From: Ancylobacter tetraedralis
GTDB lineage: Bacteria > Pseudomonadota > Alphaproteobacteria > Rhizobiales > Xanthobacteraceae
Assembly: GCF_014195655.1 (NCBI RefSeq)
Contig: NZ_JACICD010000001.1
Location: 720,682-784,681, forward strand
Direction: 5' to 3'
Length of the DNA: 64,000 bases
The first letter of the stretch is position 1; each line of letters opens with the position of its first letter. The position numbers and the translations under genes are program-made. Below are positions 51,284 through 60,934 of the stretch, in pieces. The notes under the pieces were generated by a model. That model had not been told where the DNA came from. It saw only the letters and a program-made list of their open reading frames with translations, and ran no database searches.

Positions 51284-51367
51284 ATGCTCGATATTGTCTA
51301 TCTGGCGATCGCCATCGGCTTTTTCATGCTGATGGCCGCCTATGCGCGCGCCGTTTCAAAGGGGTAG
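51284..51367 (+). CDS. 27-residue membrane peptide ORF at the head of the kdp operon
   Basis: MLDIVYLAIAIGFFMLMAAYARAVSKG, a single hydrophobic helix with a positively charged end. GAGGAG lies before the ATG and the stop is only 5 bp before the kdpF ATG, so translation of the two is likely coupled. The peptide resembles KdpF in architecture but lacks the LLRPEKF tail. Similar tiny ORFs ahead of kdpF occur in some genomes but I know no assigned function; it may be an extra stabilising peptide of the KdpFABC complex. Confidence 0.7.
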   Translation: MLDIVYLAIAIGFFMLMAAYARAVSKG

Positions 51368-51372
51368 GGCCG

Positions 51373-51459
51373 ATGTTCGATCTCCTGCTCGGCGCCGCTG
51401 TCGCCCTGTCGCTCGCCGCCTATCTCGTCGCCGCGTTGCTGCGGCCCGAGAAGTTCTGA
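51373..51459 (+). CDS. kdpF: K(+)-transporting ATPase small subunit KdpF
   Basis: 28 residues: [28 protein letters not shown]. One transmembrane helix followed by the conserved LLRPEKF end. KdpF stabilises the KdpABC complex in the inner membrane. GGGGTAGGG precedes the ATG. It is 64 bp before kdpA. Confidence 0.93.
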   Translation: MFDLLLGAAVALSLAAYLVAALLRPEKF

Positions 51460-51523
51460 CGCGCCGGCGCTTCCCCGAAAAACGCTTGTCCCGATCAAGA
51501 CATATCTGCCGAAAGGCATTCCA

Positions 51524-53233
51524 ATGACCGTTCTCGGCTGGCTTCAGATAGCCATTGTCCTTGCGCTCGTCGTCGTCGCGGCTGTGCCGCTCGGCGCCTA
51601 TATGGCGCGCGTCTATGCCGGCGAGCCAACGCTGCTCTCGTCGCTGCTCGGCCCGGTCGAGCGGGGCCTCTACCGCCTCGCCGGTGTCGACCCCAGCCGC
51701 GAGCAGGGCGCGCTCGCCTACACGCTCGGCATGCTGGCCTTCAACGCGGCCGGCGTCGTGCTGCTCTATGCGATCCTGCGGCTGCAGGGGCTGCTGCCCT
51801 ACAACCCGCTGGGCTTTGCCGGCGTTTCGCCGGACCTTGCCTTCAACACGGCGGTGAGCTTCGTCTCCAACACCAACTGGCAGTCCTATGGCGGCGAGAC
51901 CACCATGAGCCTGTTCAGCCAGATGGCCGGGCTCACGGTGCAGAACTTCCTCTCCGCGGCCACCGGCATCGCGCTCGCCGTGGCGCTGGTGCGCGCCTTC
52001 GCCCGCTCCAACGCCGCCGGCGTCGGCAATTTCTTCGTCGATATGACGCGCTCGGTGCTCTACGTGCTGCTGCCGCTGGCGATTGTCACCGCGCTCATCC
52101 AGGTGGGCATGGGCGTGCCGCAGACGCTTGCACCCACCGTTACCGCCGCCACGCTCGAGGGCGCGCAGCAGACCATCGCCATGGGGCCGGTGGCCACGCA
52201 GATGGCGATCAAGCAGATCGGCACCAATGGCGGCGGCTTCTTCAACGTCAATGCCGCGCATCCGTTCGAGAACCCGACCGCGCTCGCCAATGCGCTGGAG
52301 ATCTGGCAGATGCTGGTGGTCTCCACCGCGCTGGTCTTCGCCTTCGGCCGGCTGATCGGCGACCGGCGGCAGGCGCGTGCGCTTCTCGCCGCCATCGCTG
52401 TTATCCTGGTGGCCGGTATCGCCGTCACCTATTGGGCGGAGGCGGCGGGCACGCCCTCGCTGGTCGCCGCCGGTCTCGACCCCACCGGTGGCAACATGGA
52501 AGGCAAGGAGGTGCGCTTCGGCCTTGCCGCCTCGTCCTTCTTCGCCGCCGTCACCACCGGCCTGTCGGATGGCGCCGTCAATGCCATGCACGGCTCCTTC
52601 ACGCCGATCGGCGGGCTGGTGCCGATGTTCCTGATCCAGCTGGGCGAGATCCTGCCGGGCGGCAACGGCTCGGGGCTTTATGGGCTGCTGGTCATGGCGA
52701 TCATCGCCGTGTTCGTCGCCGGGCTGATGGTGGGGCGCACGCCGGAATATCTCGGCAAGAAGATCGAGGTCACGGAGGTGAAGATGGCGATCCTCGCCGT
52801 GCTGATCCTCCCCGCCGCGATCCTCGGCTTCTCCGCGATCGCCGCCGTGCTGCCCGATGCGCTGGCCGGGCTCGGCAATGCCGGCCCGCACGGACTGTCC
52901 GAGATTCTCTACGCCTATTCCTCGGCGGCGGGGAATAACGGGTCGGCCTTTGGCGGGCTCTCGGCCAACTCGCCGTGGTGGAACACCACGCTCGGCATCG
53001 CCATGCTGCTCGGCCGCTTCGCCTATATCGTGCCGATGATGGCGATTGCCGGCTCGCTCGCCGCCAAGACCCGGCTGTCGGCCTCGTCCGGCACCTTCCC
53101 CACCCACGGCCTGCTGTTCATCGGCCTGCTCGTCGGCGTCATCCTCATCCTCGGCGGTCTGCAGTTCTTCCCCGCTCTCGCCCTCGGCCCGATCGCCGAG
53201 CAGGTGCAGATGCTCTCGGCCAAGACCTTCTGA
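51524..53233 (+). CDS. kdpA: K(+)-transporting ATPase subunit A (potassium channel subunit)
   Basis: 569 residues, about ten membrane helices. The pore-loop repeats of the selectivity filter are visible: [59 protein letters not shown] and [17 protein letters not shown]. KdpA holds the potassium path of the high-affinity P-type pump. Start ATG 51524, preceded by GAAAGG. Length is normal; 23 bp separate it from kdpB. Confidence 0.97.
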   Translation: MTVLGWLQIAIVLALVVVAAVPLGAYMARVYAGEPTLLSSLLGPVERGLYRLAGVDPSREQGALAYTLGMLAFNAAGVVLLYAILRLQGLLPYNPLGFAGVSPDLAFNTAVSFVSNTNWQSYGGETTMSLFSQMAGLTVQNFLSAATGIALAVALVRAFARSNAAGVGNFFVDMTRSVLYVLLPLAIVTALIQVGMGVPQTLAPTVTAATLEGAQQTIAMGPVATQMAIKQIGTNGGGFFNVNAAHPFENPTALANALEIWQMLVVSTALVFAFGRLIGDRRQARALLAAIAVILVAGIAVTYWAEAAGTPSLVAAGLDPTGGNMEGKEVRFGLAASSFFAAVTTGLSDGAVNAMHGSFTPIGGLVPMFLIQLGEILPGGNGSGLYGLLVMAIIAVFVAGLMVGRTPEYLGKKIEVTEVKMAILAVLILPAAILGFSAIAAVLPDALAGLGNAGPHGLSEILYAYSSAAGNNGSAFGGLSANSPWWNTTLGIAMLLGRFAYIVPMMAIAGSLAAKTRLSASSGTFPTHGLLFIGLLVGVILILGGLQFFPALALGPIAEQVQMLSAKTF

Positions 53234-53256
53234 CAGACCGCGCTCGGAGACTTCGA

Positions 53257-55332
53257 ATGTCCACTCACTCCCACGCGAAACCGGCCAACGGGACATCCGC
53301 CTTCGCCTCGCCCGAGCTGATCGGACGGGCGGCGCGCGATGCGCTCGTGAAGCTCAACCCGGTGGCGCTGATGCGCAACCCGGTGATCTTCGTCACCGAA
53401 GTGGTCGCCGCCCTCGTCACCGTGCTGTTCCTGCGCGACGTCCTGGTCGGCAATCCGCTCGCCTTCACCGGCCAGATCATGGCCTGGCTGTGGTTCACCG
53501 TGCTGTTCGCCAATTTCGCCGAGGCAATCGCCGAGGGGCGCGGGCGCGCGCAGGCGGACTCCCTGCGCAAGGCCCGCACCGACACGGTGGCCAAGCGCCT
53601 GCGCAGCGCGGCCGATCATGCCAGCGTCGACAGCGTTTCCGCGCTCGACCTCAAGCTCGGCGACCATGTGCTGGTCGTGGCGGGCGACCTCATCCCCGGC
53701 GACGGCGAGATCGTCGAGGGCATCGCCTCGGTCAACGAGGCGGCGATCACGGGTGAATCGGCGCCCGTCATCCGCGAGAGTGGCGGCGACCGCTCGGCGG
53801 TGACCGGCGGCACCACCGTCATCTCCGACTGGCTGGTCGTGCGCATCACCGCCGCGCCCGGATCCTCGTTCCTCGATCGCATGATCGCGCTGGTGGAAGG
53901 CGCCGAGCGCCAGAAGACGCCCAATGAGATGGCGCTGTCGGTGCTGCTGGTCGGCATGACGCTGATCTTCCTCATCGCCGTGGTCTCGCTGGCCGGCCTC
54001 GGGCGCTATTCGGCCGCCGACGTGCCGGTGCCGATCCTGGTGGCGCTGCTGGTCACGCTCATCCCCACCACGATCGGCGGCCTGCTCTCGGCCATCGGCA
54101 TTGCCGGCATGGACCGGCTGATCCGCCACAACGTGCTCGCCATGTCCGGCCGCGCGGTGGAGGCCGCGGGCGATGTCGACACGCTGCTGCTCGACAAGAC
54201 CGGCACCATCACCTTCGGCAACCGGATGGCGGCCGAGATCATCGCCGTGCCCGGCATCAACGAGCACGAGGCGGCGCTGATCGCGGTGCAGGCGAGCCTG
54301 GCCGACGAGACGGCGGAAGGCCGCTCCATCCTTGCGCTCGCCCGCGAAAAATACGGCATCACCGCCGAGATGGCGGCGCTGGAAGGGGCCAGTTTCGTCG
54401 CCTTCTCCGCGGCGACCCGCCTGTCGGGCGTCGATGTCGCGGGACGCCGCATCCGCAAGGGCGCGGTGGATGCGGTGAAGCGCTTCGTTCATTCGGTCGA
54501 CCCGCGGGCCTCGACCGGCATCGCCGCCTTCGATGCGGCGGTGGAGCGGATCGCCCGCTCGGGCGGCACGCCGCTCGGCCTTGCCGAGAACGGCCGGCTG
54601 CTGGGCGTCATCCATCTGAAGGACGTGGTGAAGCCGGACATCAAGGAGCGCTTCGCGCAGCTTCGCCGCATGGGCATCCGTACGGTGATGGTGACGGGCG
54701 ACAATCCCATCACCGCCGCCGCCATCGCCTCGGAGGCCGGCGTCGACGATTTCATCGCCGAGGCCACCCCGCAGGACAAGCTCGCCTATATCCGCACCGA
54801 GCAGCGTCGCGGCCGGCTGGTGGCCATGTGCGGCGACGGCACCAACGACGCCCCTGCTCTCGCCCAGGCCGATGTGGGCGTCGCCATGCAGTCCGGCACG
54901 CAGGCCGCCCGCGAGGCCGGCAATATGGTGGATCTGGACAGCGACCCGACCAAGCTCATCGAGATCGTCGGCATCGGCAAGCAATTGCTGATGACGCGCG
55001 GGGCGCTCACCACCTTCTCCATCGCCAACGACGTGGCGAAATATTTCGCCATCATCCCCGCGCTGTTCATCGCCGCCATTCCCGAACTCGGCCTGCTCAA
55101 CGTCATGGGGCTGCACTCGCCGCAGAGCGCCATTCTCTCGGCGGTGATCTTCAACGCGCTGATCATCATCGCGCTGATCCCGCTCGCCCTGCGCGGCGTG
55201 ACCTACCGCGCGCAGGATGCCGGCGCGGTGCTCGCGCGCAACCTGGCCATCTATGGGCTGGGCGGCATCCTGCTGCCCTTCGCCGGCATCAAGCTCATCG
55301 ACATCGCCATCACGGCGATGGGCCTCGCCTGA
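53257..55332 (+). CDS. kdpB: K(+)-transporting P-type ATPase subunit B
   Basis: 691 residues. P-type ATPase core: TGE segment [14 protein letters not shown], phosphorylation site Asp313 in [14 protein letters not shown], hinge [21 protein letters not shown], and membrane helices at both ends. It hydrolyses ATP to drive potassium through KdpA. Start ATG 53257 follows CGGAGA. The N-terminus ([34 protein letters not shown]) matches the family. The next gene kdpC begins 13 bp after the stop. Confidence 0.97.
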   Translation: MSTHSHAKPANGTSAFASPELIGRAARDALVKLNPVALMRNPVIFVTEVVAALVTVLFLRDVLVGNPLAFTGQIMAWLWFTVLFANFAEAIAEGRGRAQADSLRKARTDTVAKRLRSAADHASVDSVSALDLKLGDHVLVVAGDLIPGDGEIVEGIASVNEAAITGESAPVIRESGGDRSAVTGGTTVISDWLVVRITAAPGSSFLDRMIALVEGAERQKTPNEMALSVLLVGMTLIFLIAVVSLAGLGRYSAADVPVPILVALLVTLIPTTIGGLLSAIGIAGMDRLIRHNVLAMSGRAVEAAGDVDTLLLDKTGTITFGNRMAAEIIAVPGINEHEAALIAVQASLADETAEGRSILALAREKYGITAEMAALEGASFVAFSAATRLSGVDVAGRRIRKGAVDAVKRFVHSVDPRASTGIAAFDAAVERIARSGGTPLGLAENGRLLGVIHLKDVVKPDIKERFAQLRRMGIRTVMVTGDNPITAAAIASEAGVDDFIAEATPQDKLAYIRTEQRRGRLVAMCGDGTNDAPALAQADVGVAMQSGTQAAREAGNMVDLDSDPTKLIEIVGIGKQLLMTRGALTTFSIANDVAKYFAIIPALFIAAIPELGLLNVMGLHSPQSAILSAVIFNALIIIALIPLALRGVTYRAQDAGAVLARNLAIYGLGGILLPFAGIKLIDIAITAMGLA

Positions 55333-55345
55333 GGAGACGACGCAC

Positions 55346-55936
55346 ATGACTTCCATGGTGAACCAACTGCGCCCCGCGCTGACGCTGCTCGTCGCCTTCA
55401 CCCTCATCACCGGGCTGGCCTATCCGTTGGCCATGGTGGAGGTGGCGCAGGCGGTGTTCCCGGCGCAGGCCGGCGGCTCGCTGATCGAGCGCGACGGCAA
55501 GGTCGTCGGCTCGGCGCTGATCGGGCAGAACTTCATCGAGGCGCGCTATTTCCATCCGCGCCCCTCGGTGGCCGGCACCGGCTACGACGCCTCGGCCTCC
55601 TCCGGCAGCAATCTCGGGCCCACCAGCGCCAAGCTGGCCGAGCGGTTGAAAAGCGATGCCGATGCGCTGCGGGCGGCGGGGATTGCCGGGCCGATCCCGG
55701 CCGATGCCGTCACCACCTCCGGCAGCGGGCTCGATCCGCATATCTCGCCGGCCTTCGCGCTGGCGCAGGTGCCGCGCGTGGCCAAGGCGCGCGGGCTCGG
55801 CGAGGCGCTTGTGCGCTCGCTCGTCGAGGCCCACATAGAAAAGCCCCAGCTCGGCCTGTTCGGCGATCCGCGTGTCAACGTTCTCCAACTCAACCTGGCG
55901 CTCGATGCAGCCGCCCCGGCCACGCCATCGTCCTGA
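55346..55936 (+). CDS. kdpC: K(+)-transporting ATPase subunit C
   Basis: 196 residues. One N-terminal helix ([29 protein letters not shown]), then the periplasmic domain with [39 protein letters not shown] and [22 protein letters not shown], all typical. KdpC bridges KdpA and KdpB and raises ATP affinity. GAGGAG before the ATG. 45 bp separate it from the chosen kdpD start. Confidence 0.96.
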   Translation: MTSMVNQLRPALTLLVAFTLITGLAYPLAMVEVAQAVFPAQAGGSLIERDGKVVGSALIGQNFIEARYFHPRPSVAGTGYDASASSGSNLGPTSAKLAERLKSDADALRAAGIAGPIPADAVTTSGSGLDPHISPAFALAQVPRVAKARGLGEALVRSLVEAHIEKPQLGLFGDPRVNVLQLNLALDAAAPATPSS

Positions 55937-55981
55937 GTGGGGACGACCTCAGCGGCGGCGGGTCATTCGGGAATACGGCGC

Positions 55982-58684
55982 ATGAGTGCGATGGACCCCA
56001 CCCGCGCCGACCCCGAGGCGCTGTTGGCCGCCGCCGAGCGGGAGGCGCGTGGCAAGCTGCGCATCTTCCTCGGCGCCGCGCCCGGCGTCGGCAAGACCTA
56101 TGCGATGCTCTCCGCCGCCCGCGCCGCCAAGGCAGCGGGCGGCGACGTCGTGATCGGCATCGTCGAGACGCATGGCAGGGCGGAGACCGAGGCGCTCGTC
56201 GCGGGCCTTGAGCTGCTGCCGCGCAGCAACATTCCCTATCGCGGCCGGCTGGTGCCGGAATTCGACGTGCAGGCCGCGCTCGAACGTCATCCCGGCCTGC
56301 TGCTGGTGGATGAGTATGCCCATTCCAATGTCGAGGGCAGCCGCCATCCCAAGCGCTGGCAGGATGTGCAGGAACTGCTGAACGCCGGCATCGACGTGTG
56401 GACCACGCTCAACATCCAGCATCTCGACAGCCTGAACGACGTCGTCCAGCGCATCACCGGCGTGCGCGTGCGCGAGACCGTGCCGGACATGGCGCTGAAG
56501 AAGGCGGACGAGATCATCCTCGTCGACCTGCCCTCGGACGAGCTCATCAAGCGCCTCGCCGACGGCAAGGTCTATGTCGAGGACACCGCGACGCGCGCGG
56601 TGCAGAGCTTTTTCAAGCCCTCCAACCTCACCGCCCTGCGCGAGCTGGCCCTGCGCCAGGTGGCGGCCCGCGTCGACAGCGACCTCGTCGCGCGCATGCA
56701 GGGATCAGCCATCCAGGGTCCGTGGGCGGCCGGCGAGCGCCTGCTCGTCTGCGTCGGGCCCGACATGGCGGCCGAGCGGGTGGTACGCGAGGCCAAGCGC
56801 CTGGCCGACCGGATGGACGCCACCTGGTTCGCCGTCACGGTCGAGCGGCCCGGCCATGTGATGGCGACGCGGGACCGGCATCGGCTGGAGGCGGGCCTGC
56901 GCCTCGCCGAGAATCTCGGGGCGGAGGTGCGCTCGCTGGTCGCCTCCGACGTGCCGGCGGAACTGCTGCGCTTCGCCGGTTTCGAGAACGTGACGCAGAT
57001 CATCATCGGCAAGGCGCGCCGCTGGAGCCTGCGCGCCTTCCTGCGTGGCTCGCTGGCGGATGCGCTGGTGCGCGCGGCCACCGGCGTCGCCATACATGTC
57101 GTCACCGCCGACCAGCCCGAGCCGGCGGCACGCGGCCTGCCGCGCCTGCCGCAGCCGGGCCCGCTCGCCGGCTATCTCGTCGCCCCGCTCGGGGTGGGCG
57201 CGGCGACGCTGCTCGGGCTGCTGCTGACGCGCTTCGTGGCGCTGCCCAACGTCTCGATGCTCTATCTGCTCGCCGTGCTCATGCCGGCGCTGCTGTACGG
57301 CGTTTGGCCGGCGATCATCGCCTCGACGCTGTCCTTCCTCTCCTATAATTTCTTCTTCATCGACCCCGTCGATACGTTCACCGTCGCCCGCCCGCATGAA
57401 TTGCTGGCCCTGCTGATCTTCCTCATCGTCGCGGTTGCGATCTCCGCGCTGGCCGGGCGCTCGCGCGAGCAGGCGCGGCTGGCCGCCCAGCGCATGCGCG
57501 CCACGCGCCGGCTCTACGAGTTCACCCGCAAGCTCTCCGCCCGGCCGGACAGCGCCTCGGTCGCGGAGGCCGCCGCCGTCGAGCTGCACGCCGCGCTGGG
57601 CAGCGCCAGTGTCATCCTCACCAGCGAGAAGGGCGAACTCGCCATCGCCGCTGCGTGGCCGCCGGAGGACCGGCTCGACACCGCCTCGATGACCGCCGCC
57701 AGCTGGGCGTTCGACCATGGCGAGCCGGCAGGAGCGGGCACCGGCACGCTGCCGAGCGTGCCGTGGTTCTTCCGCCCGCTCACCGGCGCCAAGGCCGGAG
57801 CGCCGATCGGCGTGGTCGGCATCGAGCGCACGGCGGGCGTCGCCGCGCTCGACGCCGAGAGCGAGGGTATTTTGGGCACGCTGGCGGAGCAGACCGCCGC
57901 GGCGCTGGTGCGCACCCAGCTCTCCGCCGAAGTCACGCAGGCCCGCACCGCCGCCGAGACCGAGCGCGTGCGCAACATCCTGCTGGCCTCAATCAGCCAT
58001 GATTTCCGCACGCCGCTCGCCTCCATCCTCGGCGCGGCGACCAGCCTGATCGACTATGGCGCCGATATCCCCGAAGCGGCGCGGCGCGACCTGTTGCTGC
58101 AGATGCGCGACGAGGCGGAAAATCTCGACCAGATGGTGCGCAACCTGCTCTCCATGACGCGGCTGGAAGCGGGCGCGCTGGACCTTCGCCGGGACTGGAT
58201 CGACGTGGTGGAGATCATGAACCGGGCCTGCTCGGCGGCCCGCCGGCGCGGCGCGACGCAACGCTTCGTGGTGACGGCGGCTCCCGATCTGCCCCTGCTC
58301 AGGGCCGATCCGAGCCTGATGGACCAGGCGCTCGGCAATGTCGTGGGCAATGCGGTGCGCTATGCCGGGCCGCAGGCGCGCATCGGCCTGTCCGCCACGG
58401 TGATCGATGGCCAATTGGTCATCGCCGTCACCGATGACGGGCCCGGCATCGCGCCCGATGTGCTGCCGCATGTGTTCGAGAAATTCGTGCGCGCGGTGCG
58501 CCCGGGCGGCGACGGCGGCGATGGCTCCGGCCTTGGCCTCGCCATCACCAAGGGTATTGTGGAGGCGCATGGCGGCACCGTGGCGGCGCGCAGCCCCGCG
58601 CCAGGCCAGCGGGCCGGTACGCGCATCGCGCTGCGCCTGCCGCTGGAGCCGGCCGCCCCGGCCGAAACGGAGGAGATCGCATGA
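55982..58684 (+). CDS. kdpD: Sensor histidine kinase KdpD
   Basis: 900 residues. N-terminal KdpD domain with the Walker-like KLRIFLGAAPGVGKTYAML and DEYAHSN, a universal-stress-like domain (about 240-360), four membrane helices (about 395-500, including YLLAVLMPALLYGVWPAIIASTLSFL), GAF-like segment, then the kinase core: His673 in SISHDFRTPLASILGA, N box MDQALGNVVGNAVRYAG and G boxes TDDGPGIAPD and SGLGLAITKGIVEAHGG. It senses potassium limitation and phosphorylates KdpE. ATG 55982 or the nearby ATG 55991. The stop overlaps the kdpE start (ATGA). Confidence 0.96.
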   Translation: MSAMDPTRADPEALLAAAEREARGKLRIFLGAAPGVGKTYAMLSAARAAKAAGGDVVIGIVETHGRAETEALVAGLELLPRSNIPYRGRLVPEFDVQAALERHPGLLLVDEYAHSNVEGSRHPKRWQDVQELLNAGIDVWTTLNIQHLDSLNDVVQRITGVRVRETVPDMALKKADEIILVDLPSDELIKRLADGKVYVEDTATRAVQSFFKPSNLTALRELALRQVAARVDSDLVARMQGSAIQGPWAAGERLLVCVGPDMAAERVVREAKRLADRMDATWFAVTVERPGHVMATRDRHRLEAGLRLAENLGAEVRSLVASDVPAELLRFAGFENVTQIIIGKARRWSLRAFLRGSLADALVRAATGVAIHVVTADQPEPAARGLPRLPQPGPLAGYLVAPLGVGAATLLGLLLTRFVALPNVSMLYLLAVLMPALLYGVWPAIIASTLSFLSYNFFFIDPVDTFTVARPHELLALLIFLIVAVAISALAGRSREQARLAAQRMRATRRLYEFTRKLSARPDSASVAEAAAVELHAALGSASVILTSEKGELAIAAAWPPEDRLDTASMTAASWAFDHGEPAGAGTGTLPSVPWFFRPLTGAKAGAPIGVVGIERTAGVAALDAESEGILGTLAEQTAAALVRTQLSAEVTQARTAAETERVRNILLASISHDFRTPLASILGAATSLIDYGADIPEAARRDLLLQMRDEAENLDQMVRNLLSMTRLEAGALDLRRDWIDVVEIMNRACSAARRRGATQRFVVTAAPDLPLLRADPSLMDQALGNVVGNAVRYAGPQARIGLSATVIDGQLVIAVTDDGPGIAPDVLPHVFEKFVRAVRPGGDGGDGSGLGLAITKGIVEAHGGTVAARSPAPGQRAGTRIALRLPLEPAAPAETEEIA

Positions 58685-59364
58685 GCGGCGTGACGGTCCT
58701 TGTCGTGGACGATGAGCCCGCCATCCATCGCTTCATGGCGCCGGCGCTGGCGGCCAACGGCTATGAGGCGCTGCGTGCCGATACCGGTGCGGAAGCGTTG
58801 AGCCTCGTGGTGAACCGGCGGCCGGCCATCGTCATCCTCGACCTCGGCCTGCCGGACATGGACGGCAAGGACGTGATCCGCTCGCTGCGCGGCTGGTCGG
58901 ACGTGCCGATCGTCGTGCTCTCCGCGCGGGATCGGGAGATCGAGAAGATCGAGGCGCTGGATCTTGGCGCCGACGATTTCGTCAACAAGCCGTTCAGCAT
59001 GGGCGAACTGATGGCGCGGCTGCGCGCGGCGCTGCGCCATCGCATGCAGGAAAAGGGCGAGACGCCGATCCTGCGCCTCGGGGATGTCGAGATCGACATT
59101 CCCCGCCACCGCGTGCTGCGCGCCGGCGCGGAGGTGAAGCTGACCCCGAAGGAGTTCGAGCTCATCGCCTTCCTCGCGCGCCATGCCGGCAAGGTGCTCA
59201 CCCATCGCCACATCCTGCGCGAGGTCTGGGGCCCCGCCAACGAGCACGACACGCAATATCTGCGCGTCTATGTCGGCCAGCTGCGCGCCAAGCTGGAGGC
59301 TGACCCGGCCAACCCCGTGCTCATCGTCACCGAGCCGGGCGTCGGCTATCGCACCGCCGCGTGA
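58681..59364 (+). CDS. kdpE: Response regulator KdpE
   Basis: 227 residues, OmpR/PhoB class. Receiver: VVDDEPAIHRFM, phosphorylated Asp54 in VILDLGLPDMDGKD, Thr/Ser and Lys positions in VVLSARD and DFVNKPFSMGEL. The DNA-binding winged helix spans about 130-225 (KLTPKEFELIAFLARHAGKVLTHRHILREVWG, TQYLRVYVGQLRAKLE). It activates the kdp operon; the direct repeat at 51188-51204 fits its binding mode. Its last 19 bp overlap a convergent small gene. Confidence 0.97.
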   Translation: MSGVTVLVVDDEPAIHRFMAPALAANGYEALRADTGAEALSLVVNRRPAIVILDLGLPDMDGKDVIRSLRGWSDVPIVVLSARDREIEKIEALDLGADDFVNKPFSMGELMARLRAALRHRMQEKGETPILRLGDVEIDIPRHRVLRAGAEVKLTPKEFELIAFLARHAGKVLTHRHILREVWGPANEHDTQYLRVYVGQLRAKLEADPANPVLIVTEPGVGYRTAA

Positions 59365-59546
59365 GCCGCCGGCGCCGGCGCTTCCGGCTGCGGCCGCTCG
59401 ACATGGCTCAGCACCATGGCGAGCCCGAAGACGAGGCTGAACATCACCGCCAGCCGCGTCATCAGGGCATGGCTCTGCGCATAGCGCGTGGCGGGCCGCC
59501 GCGGCGGGCGCGGGCGGGAGCGAGGGGTCGGGAAGATGGACTTCAT
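59346..59546 (-). CDS. Small single-helix membrane protein, unknown
   Basis: 66 residues: a basic Pro/Arg-rich N-terminus (PTPRSRPRPPRRPATRYAQ), one hydrophobic helix (LMTRLAVMFSLVFGLAMVLSHV) and an Ala/Pro-rich tail, so a positive-inside anchor with a short outer tail is likely. Its ATG overlaps the stop of the DapA-like gene (ATGA), evidence of translational coupling and thus of a real gene. Its 3' end overlaps kdpE by 19 bp on the opposite strand. No family recognised. Confidence 0.6.
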   Translation of the reverse strand: MKSIFPTPRSRPRPPRRPATRYAQSHALMTRLAVMFSLVFGLAMVLSHVERPQPEAPAPAAHAAVR

Positions 59547-60460
59547 GGCGTCGGGCTCATTGGCGTCGGGCTCAGGTCATGCAGCGGCGCGCAGGCCAGC
59601 GCCGCGACGGCGACGCGTAATGCGGCGGCGGAGGCGGGCGCCGGCGCGGTCAGCGGCAGGCGGGGGGAGGGGTTGAAGGCCGGATCGAGCCGCGAGGCGG
59701 CGTATTTGAGGCCCGCCGGCTCGGTCTCGAGGTCGAGCGCGTGCTGCAGGATGTCGAGCGGCGCGGCGAGTTCCATCGCCCGCGCGCCATGCCCCGCCAG
59801 CCGCTGGCGCCACAAGGCGACGCATAGCCGGGGTGCGATATTGGCCATGGCGCTCAGGCACGCGCGGGGCGGCCGCAGGTGAGGCGCGAACGGGCTGCGG
59901 CAATCGGGGGCGATGCGCCACAGCCGCCCGGCGCAGGCCTCCGCCCGTGCGGTGTGCGGGCCCGTCTCCTCGCTCTCGTCGACCAGCGCGAAAATCGCGG
60001 GGAGCGCGCCCAGCCGCTCCAGCGTCGGTGGCGCCAGCGCGACATGGGTGCGCCCGGGCACGTTGTGCAGGATCAGCGGCATCTGGGTCGTCCGCGCCAC
60101 CGCCTCGAAATGAGCGAACAAGCCGGCCTGGCCGGGGCGGTTGTAATAGGGCGTCACCACGAGCGCGGCCGAGGCGCCGGCCATCCGGGCGGCATGGGTT
60201 GCGGTTATGGTGGCGGCGGTCGAGTTGCTGCCGGTGGCGGCGATCACCGGTACCCGGCCTGCAGCGGCTTCGACGGCGATCTGCACCAGCCGCGTATTCT
60301 CGGCCGCGCTGAGCGTGGGCCCTTCGCCGATGATGCCGCCGGTGATGAGCCCCCCGACCCCGGCCGCGAGCAGCCTCTCGACCTGATGGGCGTAGACATT
60401 CTCGTCGACCGTGGCCCCGAGGAAGGGCGTCAGGAGCGGGACGAGGACACCGTTGAGCAT
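59543..60460 (-). CDS. DapA-like (DHDPS/NAL family) protein with altered active site
   Basis: 305 residues, TIM-barrel family of dihydrodipicolinate synthase and N-acetylneuraminate lyase. The fold is clear: GVLVPLLTPFL, GSNSTAATITATHAARMAGASAALVVTPYYNRPGQAGLFAHFEAVA. However the usual GGTTGE is GGIIGE (Ile43, Ile44) and the Schiff-base lysine of the GIKE segment is Asp161 (ALVDESEE). Tyr and Arg of YYNRP are kept. It is therefore unlikely to make dihydrodipicolinate and may have another or a regulatory role. ATG 60460 follows GAGGG. Operon: small DUF2188-like gene upstream (10 bp), membrane-peptide gene downstream (overlap). Confidence 0.82.
   Translation of the reverse strand: MLNGVLVPLLTPFLGATVDENVYAHQVERLLAAGVGGLITGGIIGEGPTLSAAENTRLVQIAVEAAAGRVPVIAATGSNSTAATITATHAARMAGASAALVVTPYYNRPGQAGLFAHFEAVARTTQMPLILHNVPGRTHVALAPPTLERLGALPAIFALVDESEETGPHTARAEACAGRLWRIAPDCRSPFAPHLRPPRACLSAMANIAPRLCVALWRQRLAGHGARAMELAAPLDILQHALDLETEPAGLKYAASRLDPAFNPSPRLPLTAPAPASAAALRVAVAALACAPLHDLSPTPMSPTP
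59546..59575. repeat. 15-bp tandem repeat at the DapA-like / membrane-peptide junction
   Basis: TGGCGTCGGGCTCA plus one base occurs twice (59546-59560, 59561-59575), differing at the last base. On the minus strand it encodes the C-terminal SPTPMSPTP of the DapA-like protein and contributes the region before the ATG of the next gene. Confidence 0.65.
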
Positions 60461-60470
60461 GGCTACGCCC

Positions 60471-60716
60471 TCACAGGGTAAGCAGCAACGGGCGGCGCAC
60501 CAGCCGCACGGCCTTGCGCCGGCCCCCGCACTCTCGGCAGGCATAGCGCAGCGCGTCCTCGCGCGAGCGGAACAGGCCGCCGCCCAGGCCGTGTTCCTCA
60601 ATGGCCACCCAGTGGCCGAACGGGTCCTTGCCGACCGCGAAACGCAGTCGATTGGCGATCGGGGCGATGCCCGCCGCGAGTTTTGCGGAAAGAGGGTTGG
60701 CAGAAAGAGTGCTCAT
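60471..60716 (-). CDS. Small DUF2188-like protein
   Basis: 81 residues. The core DPFGHWVAIEEHGLGGGLFRSREDALRYACRECGGRRKAVRLV resembles DUF2188 and related small beta-alpha proteins (W-V-x-x-x-G ... F-x-S-x-x-x-A-x-x-Y/A). Two cysteines in ACREC could bind metal or be free. The ATG at 60716 has no clear ribosome site. The 10-bp gap to the DapA-like gene suggests a three-gene operon. Function unknown. Confidence 0.65.
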   Translation of the reverse strand: MSTLSANPLSAKLAAGIAPIANRLRFAVGKDPFGHWVAIEEHGLGGGLFRSREDALRYACRECGGRRKAVRLVRRPLLLTL

Positions 60717-60934
60717 GAAGGCAACGAGGGTTCGTCGGCGCGGGGTTGTGCGCCGCCCGCAGAAGCTAGGCGGGCACGTCTCAGGGATCGATGCGAAGCT
60801 CGCGGCCACGCCATAAGGCCGGCATAAATTGCGCGCGGAGCGGCGATCGGCCCGGCCCGGGCGGCGCGTTCCGGGCATCCCTGTCATGATGGCGATTGCG
60901 TTGGCGCTTCCGAATGTTACATTTCGCGGGAGTC

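Noticed and set aside
51356..55410. Large minus-strand frames opposite kdpA and kdpB
   Set aside because: Composition shadows of conserved kdp genes, no domains.
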